Assembly: GCF_001676615.1 (NCBI RefSeq)
Contig: NZ_LYXZ01000002.1
Span: 118,295-182,294, forward strand
Length of the DNA stretch: 64,000 bases
Source: Labrys sp. WJW
GTDB taxonomy: Bacteria; Pseudomonadota; Alphaproteobacteria; Rhizobiales; Labraceae
Direction: 5' to 3'
In this document: positions 17,884-27,739 of the stretch, piece after piece
How positions within the stretch are numbered: the stretch's first letter is position 1
Layout of the letters: each line of letters begins with the position of its first letter
Notes under the pieces: model-generated
Told to the model about the DNA's origin: nothing
Database searches by the model: none
What the model saw: only the letters and a program-made list of their open reading frames with translations
Program-made: the position numbers and the translations under genes

Positions 17884-19389
17884 TCAGTTCAGCGCCAGCG
17901 CCACGAAGCGTAGCTCGCCCTGGGTATTCGAGAGCAATAGCAAAGCTTGCTTGGTGCCGGACTTCTTCAACTCCTCGATGCGCTTGCTTACATCCTCGGG
18001 ATTGGAAACCGCCTGCTGGCCGACCTGCAGGATGACGTCGCCTACCTTGACCTGCTTGTCTTCGGCCGAGGAGCCGTTGTCCACCTTGGTCACCACCACG
18101 CCCTTGGCGTCGGTGGCAAGCTTGTATTTGTCGCGCAGCTCCTTGGTGATGCCGGACATTTCCAGGCCGAGGGCCTTGGTGATCTTCGGCTTTTCGGGCG
18201 TTTCGGTGCCGCGGGTGGATGCCTTGATGGCGGTGTCGCTCTCGTCGAGGCGGGCGACGGTGACGGTCTTGGTCAGGGTCTGGCCCTTGCGCAGGATCAC
18301 CACCTCAACCTTCTTGTCTACCGGCGTATCGGCGACGAGGCGGGGCAGGTCTCGCATTTCCTTGATGACATGGCCGTCGAATTTCAGGATCACGTCACCC
18401 GGCTCGAGGCCAGCCGGCTTGGCCGGGCCCTTGTCGTCGACGCCGGCGATCAGCGCACCCTGTGCCTTCTGCATGCCGAGGCTTTCGGCAATGTCGTCGC
18501 TGACGCCCTGGATACGCACGCCCAGCCAGCCACGCCGCGTCTCGCCATAGAGTCGAAGCTGCTCGATCACCGGCTGCACGGTCGCCGACGGCATGGAGAA
18601 GCCGAGGCCGATCGAGCCGCCAGTCGGCGAGATGATGGCGGTGTTGATGCCGATGACGCCCCCGTCCATGTCGAACAACGGGCCGCCGGAATTGCCCTTG
18701 TTGATAGCAGCGTCCGTCTGCAGGTAATTGTCGTAGGGCCCCGAATTGATGTCGCGGTTGCGGGCCGAGATGATGCCCAGCGTTACCGTGCTCGACAGGC
18801 CGAAGGGGTTGCCGATCGCCATAGCCCAATCGCCGACGCGGACCTTGTCGCTATCGGCGAACTTCACGGCCTTCAACGGCTTGGGCGGATCGACCTTCAG
18901 CACGGCGACGTCGACCTTCTTGTCACGACCGAGCAGCTTGGCCTTGAGCTTGGAACCATCGTTGAAATTGACCTCGATGTCGTCGGCATCGTCGATGACA
19001 TGGTTGTTGGTGACGATGATGCCACTGGGGTCGATGACGAAGCCCGAGCCGAGCGCTTCGGTCTTTCTCGGCCGCTGCAGGCCCTTGCCGTCCTTGTTGT
19101 TGAAGAACTGGTTGAAGAATTCTTCGAAAGGCGATCCGGGCGGCAGCTTGGGCATCGGCGCACGCGGCTCGTCCTCGCCGTCTTCGTCATTGCTGCCGGC
19201 GGCCACCGTCTGCGACGTCGAGATGTTGACGACCGCATCGATCAGCTCGGCCGAGAGATCGGCGACAGAGGGCGGGCCTGCCGCCGCCATGGCCGGCGGC
19301 GCCACCAGGGTGGCCGGGCTGGCTGCAATGAGGGCGGCGATGGCAACGGCGCCGCTGCGGCGCATCAGGGTGTTGAGTTGAATCGGCAT
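17884..19389 (-). CDS. degP: Do-family periplasmic serine protease (DegP/MucD type)
   Basis: The 501-residue protein has a signal peptide (AVAIAALIAASPATLVAPPA), a trypsin-like domain with the triad His130 (VTNNHVID), Asp160 (KVDVAVLK) and Ser234 (GNSGGPLFD), and two PDZ domains (about residues 285-375 and 405-500). It degrades or refolds damaged envelope proteins. ATG 19389 has GAGGA five bases upstream. It is downstream of hflK-hflC-DUF2065 in the same orientation, a common order in Rhizobiales in which membrane proteolysis genes are grouped. Confidence 0.93.
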   Translation of the reverse strand: MPIQLNTLMRRSGAVAIAALIAASPATLVAPPAMAAAGPPSVADLSAELIDAVVNISTSQTVAAGSNDEDGEDEPRAPMPKLPPGSPFEEFFNQFFNNKDGKGLQRPRKTEALGSGFVIDPSGIIVTNNHVIDDADDIEVNFNDGSKLKAKLLGRDKKVDVAVLKVDPPKPLKAVKFADSDKVRVGDWAMAIGNPFGLSSTVTLGIISARNRDINSGPYDNYLQTDAAINKGNSGGPLFDMDGGVIGINTAIISPTGGSIGLGFSMPSATVQPVIEQLRLYGETRRGWLGVRIQGVSDDIAESLGMQKAQGALIAGVDDKGPAKPAGLEPGDVILKFDGHVIKEMRDLPRLVADTPVDKKVEVVILRKGQTLTKTVTVARLDESDTAIKASTRGTETPEKPKITKALGLEMSGITKELRDKYKLATDAKGVVVTKVDNGSSAEDKQVKVGDVILQVGQQAVSNPEDVSKRIEELKKSGTKQALLLLSNTQGELRFVALALN

Positions 19390-19579
19390 CAAGTCCTCGG
19401 ATGGTCACCCGCATCGGTGTTGATGTGGGGCGCGGTCGGATTGAATTTCAAGTGTGGAATGCGGCGCGAGCGTGACGTACTCGCAACTTCACGCAAAGTT
19501 GGGGCTTGTCAGTTTCACCCGCAACAGGATGGGACAGTGCATCGGGCACCCAAGGTGCCCGGCTACCCACCCGACAGCA

Positions 19580-19783
19580 TCACATGCCCCTTACGGCCCA
19601 GATTATGATGATACCGATGACGGCGGAAATGAATCCGGCGAGGCGGAGCTGCGCATTGGGGGAGTTGGCGACCGAGACCATCATGCGCCGCACCGGATCG
19701 GGAAAGGCCAGGAAGAATAACCCTTCGATCGCAAAGGCCAGTCCGAGCGCCGTGATGAAATCACCGAAAGAGAAACTATCCAT
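19580..19783 (-). CDS. DUF2065 small membrane protein
   Basis: The 67-residue protein has two hydrophobic helices, FITALGLAFAIEGLFFLAFP and LAGFISAVIGIIIIWAV, joined by the conserved DPVRRMMVSVANSP loop. This is the DUF2065 (YjeT-like) pattern. The family is usually found next to hflK/hflC, as here, and no function is established. The ATG at 19783 is used; a GTG three codons upstream is possible. Confidence 0.82.
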   Translation of the reverse strand: MDSFSFGDFITALGLAFAIEGLFFLAFPDPVRRMMVSVANSPNAQLRLAGFISAVIGIIIIWAVRGM

Positions 19784-19836
19784 CCGCCCCACACATTATA
19801 TGAACCGCACCCGAACCTTCCGACGGTTTGCGATCC

Positions 19837-19960
19837 TGGAGCAAAATCGTTCATACCTGAACGCTTGTTCGCTCCAGTTCCTTGTTTCCAGCCAATCCAA
19901 CCGATTGGCCAGAGCGTTTTTGCGATTCTTGGTGAACTCGTCAAATCGCAAGACGCTTTT
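19837..19960 (-). repeat. Two-hairpin intergenic repeat, copy 2 (divergent, enlarged)
   Basis: On the minus strand it reads CTTGCGATTTGACGAGTTCA then AAGAATCGCAAAAACGCTC, matching the first hairpin of the other copies, and ends ACGATTTTGCTCC. The middle carries extra sequence, so it is longer than the others. It lies between hflC and the DUF2065 gene, which may separate their transcription. Confidence 0.5.
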
Positions 19961-20062
19961 GGCAAGGGCAGCCGTCAGAATGTTCACGGCGGTCCTAAGA
20001 AAAACGCCGGCCGCAATGAAGCGGTCGGCGCAATGGAGCTTTATATAGGGCCGGCGTCAAGC

Positions 20063-20980
20063 CTATTGCGCCGGAGGAGCCTGGGGAGAGGCTGCCGGGG
20101 AAGGTGCTCCCGTAGGGGCGGCTGGCGAACGCAGATAACGGAAATAATCCCAGTCCGGGCTGATGAAGACCTGCGTATTGTCGGGCTTCATCGCGTCGAC
20201 ATAGTTCCGCATCGACAGGTAGAACTGGAAGAATTCCGGATCCTTGTTGTAGGCATCCGCCAGGATCTTGATGCGGGCCGAGTCGGCCTGGCCGGTCGTC
20301 TCCGCCGCCTTGCCGCGCGCCTCGCCGAGGATCTTGGCGACTTGACGATCGGCATCCGAACGGATGACCTGCGCCTGCTGCGTGCCCTGCGAGCGAATCT
20401 GCTGCGCTTCGGTCTGGCGCTGCGACTGCATGCGCTTGTAGACCGCCTCGGAGTTGGCCTGCGGCAGGTCGGCGCCGCGGATACGCACGTCGACCACCTC
20501 GATGCCGAGGCCGCCGGCTTCACGATTCACCTCGGCGCGGATCTTCTCCATCAGCGCGGTACGCTGGTCACGTACGACGGCGGCGAAGGTCGACTGGCCG
20601 AGAACGCGGCGAACCGCCGAGGACAGGATCGAGGAAAGCTGCAGCTCCGCACCCTTCTCCGAACGCGAGGTCTGGAAGAAGCGCAGCGGGTCTGAGACGC
20701 GATAGCGGGCGAAGGCGTCGACCTTCAGGCGCTTCTGGTCGCTGGCGATAACTTCCTGCGGCAGGCTGTCGAGGTCCAGCACCTGCTTGTTGATGTACTC
20801 GACATTCTCGATGAACGGCCATTTCCAATAGAGGCCGGGCTGGGTCTTGGCCGGTTGCGGTTCGCCGAAGCGCAGGGGCAGGGCGTAGTCGCGCGGCGTC
20901 ACCGTATAGGCCGACAGGTAGACCAGGACCAGGATGGCGCCGGTCGCGATCAGGGCAATGGTTCCGAGCGGGGATCTCAT
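20063..20980 (-). CDS. hflC: HflC, modulator of FtsH protease
   Basis: The 305-residue protein has one N-terminal membrane helix (GTIALIATGAILVLVYLSAY) followed by an SPFH/Band 7 domain with PLRFGEPQPAKTQPGLYWKW and the coiled-coil helix region RQVAKILGEARGKAAETTGQ. HflC pairs with HflK to form a large membrane cage around FtsH that restricts its access to membrane proteins. Its ATG overlaps the hflK stop by four bases, so the two are translationally coupled. The Ala/Pro-rich C-terminal tail is normal. Confidence 0.95.
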   Translation of the reverse strand: MRSPLGTIALIATGAILVLVYLSAYTVTPRDYALPLRFGEPQPAKTQPGLYWKWPFIENVEYINKQVLDLDSLPQEVIASDQKRLKVDAFARYRVSDPLRFFQTSRSEKGAELQLSSILSSAVRRVLGQSTFAAVVRDQRTALMEKIRAEVNREAGGLGIEVVDVRIRGADLPQANSEAVYKRMQSQRQTEAQQIRSQGTQQAQVIRSDADRQVAKILGEARGKAAETTGQADSARIKILADAYNKDPEFFQFYLSMRNYVDAMKPDNTQVFISPDWDYFRYLRSPAAPTGAPSPAASPQAPPAQ

Positions 20981-22107
20981 TGTGCCGCTCCCTGCTGGGG
21001 CTGGGCCGTGCCGGCCGGCCGCTTGAGCAGGCGGTCGAGCGGCAGATAGGGCACCACGCCCTGGCCCTGCGTCTTCGAGTCCAGGATCACCTTGTTCGTA
21101 TCGGTGAGGATGGAGGTCATGGCTTCCAGATACATGCGTTCGCGGGTGACCACAGGAGCCTTCTGATAGGCGCTGTAGACTTCGTTGAAGCGCGACGCCT
21201 CACCGGTGGCTTCGGCGACGGTACGCGCACGATAGGCCTCGGCCGCCTGGGTGATGCGGGCGGCTTCACCACCTGCTTCCGGGATCACCTTGTTGGCATA
21301 GACCTGAGCCTGGTTGATGGTGTTTTCCTGGTCGGCGCGCGCGGCCTGGACGTCGCGGAAGGCATCGATCACCTGGGGCGGCGGATCGACATTCTGCAAC
21401 TGCACCAGGCGAACCAGCACGCCAGCCCTGTAGCTGTCGAGGGCCCGCTGCATTTCGCTTTGCACCTGCTGCTCGATCGCTTGGCGATCGCCGGTCAGGA
21501 TCGGCGTGATGTTGCGCTGGCCGATGGCTTCGCGCATGGCGCTCTCCGCCACGGCCCGGATCGTGCCGCGGGGATTGGCCAGGTTGAAGGCGTAGTCCTG
21601 CGGGGCGGAGGGGTTGATCTGCCACTGCACCGTGAAGCCGATATTGACGAGATTCTCGTCGCCGGTCAGCATTTCATTGGCGCTGTCGCTGTCGCCCCGC
21701 GTGCCGACATTGATCGTCTCGACATTGGTCACGGTGGGCTTTTCGACCGTACCGATCGGATAGGGCACGTTGTAGCGCAGGCCCGGCGGGCTCAGCGAAA
21801 CATATTTGCCGAAGACGAGATTGAGGCCGACCTCGTTGGGCTGCACGCGATAGAAGCCGGTGAGGAGCCACAGGCCGATCAGCGCCACCGCGCCGATGGC
21901 GATGTTGCGCGGCGTGAAGCCGCCGCCGCCCTGGAGATTCTTGAGGCCGTCCTTGCTGCGGCGAAGCCAGTCTTCGAGATCCGGGGGCTGAGAACCGCCG
22001 GATGGACCACCGCCCCAGGGGCCACCGCCCCCCGGACGTCCGCTCCCGCTGTTGCCGCCGCCGCTACCCCAGGGGCCACCACCGCCGCTCTGGTTACTCC
22101 AAGGCAT
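20977..22107 (-). CDS. hflK: HflK, modulator of FtsH protease
   Basis: The 376-residue protein has a Gly/Ser/Pro-rich cytoplasmic N-terminus (about residues 1-45), a membrane helix (NIAIGAVALIGLWLLTGFY) and an SPFH domain with VQPNEVGLNLVFGKYVSLSP and TGDENLVNIGFTVQW. It associates with HflC and FtsH. The ATG at 22107 has AAGGA upstream. The gene is transcribed with hflC. The roughly 270-base gap to miaA holds nothing I recognise. Confidence 0.95.
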   Translation of the reverse strand: MPWSNQSGGGGPWGSGGGNSGSGRPGGGGPWGGGPSGGSQPPDLEDWLRRSKDGLKNLQGGGGFTPRNIAIGAVALIGLWLLTGFYRVQPNEVGLNLVFGKYVSLSPPGLRYNVPYPIGTVEKPTVTNVETINVGTRGDSDSANEMLTGDENLVNIGFTVQWQINPSAPQDYAFNLANPRGTIRAVAESAMREAIGQRNITPILTGDRQAIEQQVQSEMQRALDSYRAGVLVRLVQLQNVDPPPQVIDAFRDVQAARADQENTINQAQVYANKVIPEAGGEAARITQAAEAYRARTVAEATGEASRFNEVYSAYQKAPVVTRERMYLEAMTSILTDTNKVILDSKTQGQGVVPYLPLDRLLKRPAGTAQPQQGAAQ

Positions 22108-22378
22108 GTCTTGGTCCTTTGATTGTTCGTCTGCCCAAAGCAGGACGAAAGCCCATTCCTAAGAACGGAATAAGCTGGAGAGAAGCTGCATATAGGAATG
22201 CAACCCTCCCGATCAATCCGAAACCATGTTTGAAAACAAGCCTCTAAATCGACAAAACGGCATTCGAACGAAGCTGTCTCCACATGGAAAAGCTGCAGAA
22301 ACTCCTATGCAGCCCCTTGAAATTCCTATGTAAACCCGGTGCCGGGCTGCAATCGACGAACATCGCGACGGGCACGTG

Positions 22379-23311
22379 TTAAATTTCGTTCATCAGCGCG
22401 TCCGAAGCAACCGCAAGTGCTTGAGCAGGCTCGACGAAGCGCCAGCCCGGCATCTGGTGGCGGAACCAGGTGAATTGGCGCTTGGCATAATGGCGGGTGT
22501 CGGCCTTGGCGCCGGCAACGGCTTCCTCGAGCCTGATCTCTCCTGCGAGATAGCGGCAGAGCCCAGGCACGCCATGGGCACGCATCACCGGCAGGGCCGG
22601 ATCGAGCCCGCGCTGCGCAAGCGCGCGAACCTCCTCGATCGCGCCTTGCCCGACCATCAGGTCGAAGCGGTGATCGATCCTGGCATAGAGTTCGGTTCGC
22701 TCTGGGCTGAGAAAGAGGCGCAGGCATTTGCCGGCATCGAGCAGGGGCGGCGTGTGCGGTTCGCCCTGCCATTCCGACAGGGAGCGGCCGGTTGCCTCGA
22801 AAATTTCGAGGGCGCGGATCAGGCGCTGGCGATCACTGGGGCGCAGGCGATTCGCCATGGCCGGATCCTTCTGGCTCAGCCAGGCGTGCAGGGCCTCGGT
22901 CTCCATGTCTTCGGCCTTGCTGCGTACGGCGTCGCGGACCCCATCGGGAACGGCCGGCATTTCGGCGAGCCCGCGTTCCAGTGCCTTGAAATAAAGGCCG
23001 GTGCCGCCGATCACGATGGGCAGACGTCCCTGTCGGCGGACGTCGTCCAGCGCGGCGGATGCGTCCTCGCGCCAGCGTCCCACCGAATAATTGACGGCGC
23101 CATCGACATGGCCATAGAGCAAATGAGGCGCGCGCGCCGTCTCGCTGGCATCCGGGCGGGCGCTGATCACGGCGAGATCGCGATAGACCTGCATGGAATC
23201 GGCGTTGATGCTGCTGCCGCCGAACCGTTCGGCCAGGGCGAGGGCCAACGCCGACTTGCCGCTCGCCGTCGGACCTGCGAGAAGCACGGCGTCATATTGA
23301 ATGGCTGTCAC
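22379..23311 (-). CDS. miaA: tRNA dimethylallyltransferase
   Basis: The 310-residue enzyme adds a dimethylallyl group to A37 of tRNAs that read UNN codons, the first step of ms2i6A synthesis. Visible features are the P-loop [19 protein letters not shown], the [12 protein letters not shown] motif, [12 protein letters not shown] and the C-terminal [16 protein letters not shown]. Length is typical. It is divergently transcribed from serB with only 17 bases between the two starts, so their promoters must overlap each other or the coding regions. Confidence 0.94.
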   Translation of the reverse strand: MTAIQYDAVLLAGPTASGKSALALALAERFGGSSINADSMQVYRDLAVISARPDASETARAPHLLYGHVDGAVNYSVGRWREDASAALDDVRRQGRLPIVIGGTGLYFKALERGLAEMPAVPDGVRDAVRSKAEDMETEALHAWLSQKDPAMANRLRPSDRQRLIRALEIFEATGRSLSEWQGEPHTPPLLDAGKCLRLFLSPERTELYARIDHRFDLMVGQGAIEEVRALAQRGLDPALPVMRAHGVPGLCRYLAGEIRLEEAVAGAKADTRHYAKRQFTWFRHQMPGWRFVEPAQALAVASDALMNEI

Positions 23312-23328
23312 TCCGGATACCTGTCCTC

Positions 23329-24219
23329 ATGTCCCTTGTCGCCACGCTGATCTCCCATCCGGACCGTCCCGCCGTCACAGCAGCCGCTCTGTCGCGCGCG
23401 GTCGAGGCGCTGGCTTCGCCGGCGGCCCCCAGCGTCCTGGCTCCCGGCGTGGCCGTCGACATCGCCTGTGCAGCCGATGCGCCGATCGTCGAGATCGAGG
23501 CTCGCCTGCGCGAGGCTCTGGCGGCGACCGCCGTCGATCTGGTGGTGCAGGAAGCCGAGGGACGGCGCAAGCATCTTTTCCTTGCCGACATGGACTCGAC
23601 GATGATCGGCCAGGAATGCATCGACGAGTTGGCTGATTTCGTCGGCGCCAAGACGATGGTGGCGGAGATTACCGAGCGTGCCATGCGCGGCGAGATCGCC
23701 TTCGAACCGGCGCTGCGCGAGCGCGTCGCCCTGTTGAAGGGGCTGCCGGCGAGCATTGCCGACGAGGTCGTGCGGGAGCGCCTGACACTGACCACCGGCG
23801 GGCCCGAACTGGTGCGCACCATGCGGGCGAACGGGGCCTATACGGCGCTCGTCTCGGGGGGCTTCACCTTGTTCACCGCCAAGATCGGGGCGATGGTCGG
23901 CTTCGACGAGCATCACTCCAATCTCCTCTTGGTCAGGGATGGTTACCTCACCGGTGAGGTCGCCGAGCCGATACTCGGCAAGGAGGCCAAGCGTGCCAAC
24001 CTCGAACGTTTGAGGCAGGCGAGGGGCCTGGCATCTTCCGATACGATGGCGGTGGGCGACGGCGCCAACGATCTCGCAATGCTGGGCGAAGCCGGTCTCG
24101 GCGTGGCCTATCGCGCCAAGCCCGCGGTCGCCGCAGCGGCCCGGATGCGGGTGGAACACGGCGATCTGACAGCGCTGCTCTATGCGCAGGGATATCGCAG
24201 CCAGGATTTCGTGCGTTAG
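23329..24219 (+). CDS. serB: Phosphoserine phosphatase
   Basis: The 296-residue HAD-family phosphatase has the catalytic motif LADMDSTMIGQEC (nucleophile Asp87, acid/base Asp89), motif II in LVSGGFTLFTAKIGAMVGF, and the distal AVGDGANDLAMLGEAGLGVA. An N-terminal region of about 80 residues precedes the catalytic domain, as in other proteobacterial SerB proteins. It removes phosphate from L-phosphoserine in the last step of serine synthesis. It is divergent from miaA. Confidence 0.94.
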   Translation: MSLVATLISHPDRPAVTAAALSRAVEALASPAAPSVLAPGVAVDIACAADAPIVEIEARLREALAATAVDLVVQEAEGRRKHLFLADMDSTMIGQECIDELADFVGAKTMVAEITERAMRGEIAFEPALRERVALLKGLPASIADEVVRERLTLTTGGPELVRTMRANGAYTALVSGGFTLFTAKIGAMVGFDEHHSNLLLVRDGYLTGEVAEPILGKEAKRANLERLRQARGLASSDTMAVGDGANDLAMLGEAGLGVAYRAKPAVAAAARMRVEHGDLTALLYAQGYRSQDFVR

Positions 24220-24270
24220 ATATCGGCCGCCAGGACGAGACCACACCTATCGACGGGAAGCGGGAGCGCC

Positions 24271-24819
24271 ATGATGAGCAAGAACGGTAGCCAGGACTTG
24301 TTGGATGTGCTGAAGGCTCGCTTCGATGCCAATATGAAACGCCACAAAGGCCTCGACTGGGTCAAGGTGCAAGCGCGCCTGGAGGCCAAGCCCGAAAAAT
24401 TGCGCTCCCTCGCCGAAATGGAGCGGACCGGCGGCGAACCGGATGTCATCGGCGAGGATCCGGCGACCGGGGACTATGTCTTCTGCGACTGCTCGGCGGA
24501 AACGCCGAAGGGCCGCAGGAGCCTTTGCTATGACCGCCAGGCGCTCGACGAGCGCAAGGAGCACAAGCCGGAGGGCAGCGCGACCGAAATGGCCGCTGCC
24601 ATCGGCATCGAGCTTCTGACGGAGGAACAATATCGCGCTTTGCAGGAGCTTGGCGCATTCGACCTGAAAACCTCGACCTGGGTGAGCACGCCGGCGGCGA
24701 TCCGGAAGAAGGGTGGCGCCCTGTTTTGTGATCGCCGCTACGACCATGTCTTCACCTATCACAACGGGGCATCTTCCTATTATGCCGTGCGGGGATTTCG
24801 TGGGCGCCTGACGGTGTGA
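24271..24819 (+). CDS. DUF4256-family protein
   Basis: The 182-residue product matches DUF4256 along its length, with LKARFDANMKRHKGLDWVKV at the start, VFCDCSAETPKGRRSLCYDR in the middle and GGALFCDRRYDHVFTYHNGA near the end. The family is cytoplasmic and of unknown function. It lies 50 bases after serB and could share its transcript. An ATG one codon in is an equally good start. Confidence 0.75.
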   Translation: MMSKNGSQDLLDVLKARFDANMKRHKGLDWVKVQARLEAKPEKLRSLAEMERTGGEPDVIGEDPATGDYVFCDCSAETPKGRRSLCYDRQALDERKEHKPEGSATEMAAAIGIELLTEEQYRALQELGAFDLKTSTWVSTPAAIRKKGGALFCDRRYDHVFTYHNGASSYYAVRGFRGRLTV

Positions 24820-24966
24820 TCCGGCGAATGGCCGAATATCGAGGCCGGAGCGGCATTCGGCCTTTCGGTCATGGTTTGGCAGGAAATCCGCGCTAGGCTT
24901 GCAAAGATCGGTGCAAAAATCTTTTTGGAGGGTCGCGGAATCGGATGCCGCGGCTAAGATCAGGCC

Positions 24967-25920
24967 ATGCTCGACCGCACCCATAAGCCGCATCCCGAAC
25001 AGGGCTATCTCGACCTTCTCGACCGCGTCTGGCGGGAGGGTACGCCGCGGGTCGACCGCACGGGTGTCGGCACCCGCGCGCTGTTCGGCCAGACTCTCCG
25101 CATCGATCTGTCCGACGGCACGCTTCCCCTGCTCACCACCAAGCGGGTGTCGTGGAAGACGATCGTTCGCGAGCTCTTGTGGTTCCTCGACGGCGGCACC
25201 AATATCCGGCCGCTGCTCCAGAACAAGGTAACGATCTGGACCGATTGGCCGCTCGCGAAATATCGCAAGGCGACCGGCGAGGCGATCAGCCAGGAGGATT
25301 TCGAGGCGCGGATCGTGGCCGACGCGGCCTTCGCCGAGCGCTGGGGCGATCTTGGGCCGGTCTATGGTGCGCAGTGGCGCCATTGGCCGCTCTTCGTGCC
25401 GACCGATGTCGAAGGCGAGGAGGGACTCTATCGCCGGGACCCGAAGGGCATCGACCAGATCGCTCGACTGGTGCACGACATCAAGCACAACCCGACCTCG
25501 CGACGCCTTATCTTCACTGGGTGGAACGTGGCCGAGCTCGACGGGATGGCGCTGCCGCCCTGCCATACCACCTATCAATATTTCGTCGCCGACGGGAAGC
25601 TCTCCGGCCTGTTGCACCAGCGTTCCTGCGACGTTGGCCTTGGCGTGCCCTACAACCTCGTCACCGCTTCGCTGCTCATCCGCATGCTGGCCCAGCAATG
25701 CGACCTGGAGCCCGGTGAGTTCGTCTGGTTCGGCGGCGACGTGCATGTCTACCAGAACCATGGCGATCTCGTGCGTGAGCAGTTGAGCCGTACGCCCAAG
25801 CCCTGGCCCAAGCTGCGCTTTGCCCGCAAGCCTGCCTCGATCCTCGACTACAGATTCGAGGATTTCATCGTGGAAGGCTACGAAGCCCATCCGGCGATTT
25901 CCGCGCCGATCGCGGTGTGA
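24967..25920 (+). CDS. thyA: Thymidylate synthase, long form
   Basis: The 317-residue enzyme makes dTMP from dUMP with methylene-tetrahydrofolate. The catalytic Cys199 is in LPPCHTTYQYFVADGKLSG, followed by LLHQRSCDVGLGVPYN. The protein is about 53 residues longer than the E. coli enzyme because of an insertion (about residues 85-135) like that of the Lactobacillus casei enzyme, whose catalytic Cys is residue 198. It lies 10 bases before folA, pairing the synthase with the reductase that regenerates its folate. Confidence 0.94.
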   Translation: MLDRTHKPHPEQGYLDLLDRVWREGTPRVDRTGVGTRALFGQTLRIDLSDGTLPLLTTKRVSWKTIVRELLWFLDGGTNIRPLLQNKVTIWTDWPLAKYRKATGEAISQEDFEARIVADAAFAERWGDLGPVYGAQWRHWPLFVPTDVEGEEGLYRRDPKGIDQIARLVHDIKHNPTSRRLIFTGWNVAELDGMALPPCHTTYQYFVADGKLSGLLHQRSCDVGLGVPYNLVTASLLIRMLAQQCDLEPGEFVWFGGDVHVYQNHGDLVREQLSRTPKPWPKLRFARKPASILDYRFEDFIVEGYEAHPAISAPIAV

Positions 25921-25930
25921 ACGGCAAGCC

Positions 25931-26440
25931 ATGAGCGTTCCTGTCATCATGGTCGCCGCGATGGCCCGCAACCGTGTCATCGGCGTCGACAACGGGCTGC
26001 CGTGGCATATGCGCTCGGATCTCAAGCAATTCAGGGCTGCCACCATGGGCAAACCCCTGATCATGGGACGCAAGACCTACCAGTCGATCGGGCGCCCCTT
26101 GCCGGGGCGGCGCACTATCGTGGTGACGCGCGACCCCGCGTTTCACGCCGAGGGCGTGGAAGTGGCCGCCAGCCTGGAGGCCGCTCTCGAACGCGGGCAG
26201 GCCGTTGCCGCCGAGATGAAGGCCGACGAAGTCGTCATTGCGGGCGGTGCCGCCATCTATGCCCAGGCCCTGCCGCGGGCAAGCCGCCTGCTGCTCACCG
26301 AACTCGACCTGGAGGCGCAAGGCGACGCCGTCTTCCCCGCTTTGCCGGCCGGAGAATGGCGGGAGGTGTCACGCACGCCCCATCCCCGCGGGGAGGGGGA
26401 CGATGCCGGTTTCGAGGTGGTGGCGCTGGAGCGCATTTGA
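25931..26440 (+). CDS. folA: Dihydrofolate reductase
   Basis: The 169-residue enzyme reduces dihydrofolate to tetrahydrofolate with NADPH. It shows IMVAAMARNRVIGVDNGLPW, HMRSDLKQFRAATMGKP (including the catalytic-loop Asp), LIMGRKTYQSIGRPLPGR and VIAGGAAIYAQALP. The ATG is 10 bases after the thyA stop, so the two form an operon. The length is normal for a chromosomal enzyme. Confidence 0.94.
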   Translation: MSVPVIMVAAMARNRVIGVDNGLPWHMRSDLKQFRAATMGKPLIMGRKTYQSIGRPLPGRRTIVVTRDPAFHAEGVEVAASLEAALERGQAVAAEMKADEVVIAGGAAIYAQALPRASRLLLTELDLEAQGDAVFPALPAGEWREVSRTPHPRGEGDDAGFEVVALERI

Positions 26441-26499
26441 GCCTGCGATGTCGCCTCCAACTTGAATTGAGGCTATGTCCGGAGATAGCTGAAGCACCA

Positions 26500-26526
26500 C
26501 CTTTGTCATGCCGGCAATGACAAAGG
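26500..26526. terminator. Symmetrical hairpin between folA and the DUF1963 gene
   Basis: CCTTTGTCAT and ATGACAAAGG form a perfect 10-bp stem with a seven-base GCCGGCA loop between two convergent genes. Neither side has a long T run. It may stop transcription from both directions or be a small dispersed hairpin. Confidence 0.5.
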
Positions 26527-26558
26527 CCCGACTCGATTCGTTCATGGACGGGTAAATC

Positions 26559-27626
26559 CTAAGTCTGCTGGTAGACGGTGATCACCTCGTCGAAACGGCG
26601 CTGTTCGAGATCCTTCCTGCGCATCAGGAAGTAGACGGTGCCTTCGCCCCAGGCGCCGGCGCTCCAGTCGGCGAGGTCGAGCTGGAACAGCAGCACCCAT
26701 TCATGGGCTGCCGCCATGACGGCGGAGCGTTCCTTCTTCCACTCGTCCGACGACAAATGCTGCTTGCCGAATTGCGAGACCACGACGGCATCATAGCGAG
26801 GATCGTCCTGTTCCGGCTGCGGGCTGCCCAGAAGCTGCTGGCGGTGCCAGCGTCCTGCCGGTTTCAGCTTGCCGCCGGCGGCGAGCGCCTCGCCATAGGC
26901 CTCCTCGAAGCTCTGCCCGTTCTTGCCGCTTTGCGTTCCATCGGCTGCCGAATAGGCGGCATGGAGTTTGGCCGATGCCTCCATCTCGATGGCGCTCGGA
27001 TCGGGCAGGCTCAGACCGGCACGCAGGGTCATGGCGCGCTCGGGCGCGTCATAATTGCTGCCTTCCGGCTGTGATGGTTCTGGCAGTTTGTATTGGGCCC
27101 GGCTTTCGGTCGCGTCGCGGCGCGCCTTCTGCGCCGCCTGCGCCAGGTCTTCGGGCATGGCAAGCGTGGCGAGCTTGTCACGTGGTGTTTGATCCCAGAT
27201 TACCTTGGCCGGGCGTTTGCCGGTTTCCCATGGTCCGACGGCAAGATCGTAGAAGAATAACAGGCGTCCGTCCGGGGGAAGGGGAGAGGCAACATTGCCG
27301 AGCTTGTCGGCCTCCGCCAGATCGATCTGGGCAAGGAAAGCGTAGGGCAGGCCCTGGGCCAGATGGCGCCGCATCTCGGCGCCGGCTTCCGCATTGCCTT
27401 GGCTGGCGATCGCCTCCGGATCGGCCGGTGCCGGTGGACGCGGCCAGGCCGAGCCTGCGGGCAGGTCCGGCCGGCCGCCGAATTTGGTGTCGCCGACCAC
27501 GATCCGCTTGCCGGGCGCCACCTCGAAGACCAGGGCGGGCACCAGCGCCTCGACCAGCATCTCGATGCGCGGCGTGTCGAAATAGGCCTGCAAGGCCTGT
27601 CTTGCATCGTCGGGGCTGTCGAACAT
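26559..27626 (-). CDS. DUF1963 (YwqG-like) protein
   Basis: The 355-residue product has DUF1963 features: DTKFGGRPDLPAGSAWPRPP near residue 50, LPYAFLAQIDLAEADKLG, GRLLFFYDLAVGPW and the terminal VLLFQLDLADWSAGAWGEGT. The family is cytoplasmic and uncharacterised. The ATG at 27626 follows an AGAGAAAG ribosome binding site; longer frames run into the ilv promoter region. It is divergent from ilvB. Confidence 0.72.
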   Translation of the reverse strand: MFDSPDDARQALQAYFDTPRIEMLVEALVPALVFEVAPGKRIVVGDTKFGGRPDLPAGSAWPRPPAPADPEAIASQGNAEAGAEMRRHLAQGLPYAFLAQIDLAEADKLGNVASPLPPDGRLLFFYDLAVGPWETGKRPAKVIWDQTPRDKLATLAMPEDLAQAAQKARRDATESRAQYKLPEPSQPEGSNYDAPERAMTLRAGLSLPDPSAIEMEASAKLHAAYSAADGTQSGKNGQSFEEAYGEALAAGGKLKPAGRWHRQQLLGSPQPEQDDPRYDAVVVSQFGKQHLSSDEWKKERSAVMAAAHEWVLLFQLDLADWSAGAWGEGTVYFLMRRKDLEQRRFDEVITVYQQT

Positions 27627-27739
27627 GGGGGGCTTTCTCTTGATCCGGGCTTGCCGCCGGGAGCGAGGCAGGGAACGGCAATGAAAGACTAGCGTTGCCA
27701 GATGTTGCGCAACAATTGACAATTTCTGCAAATCAGCGC

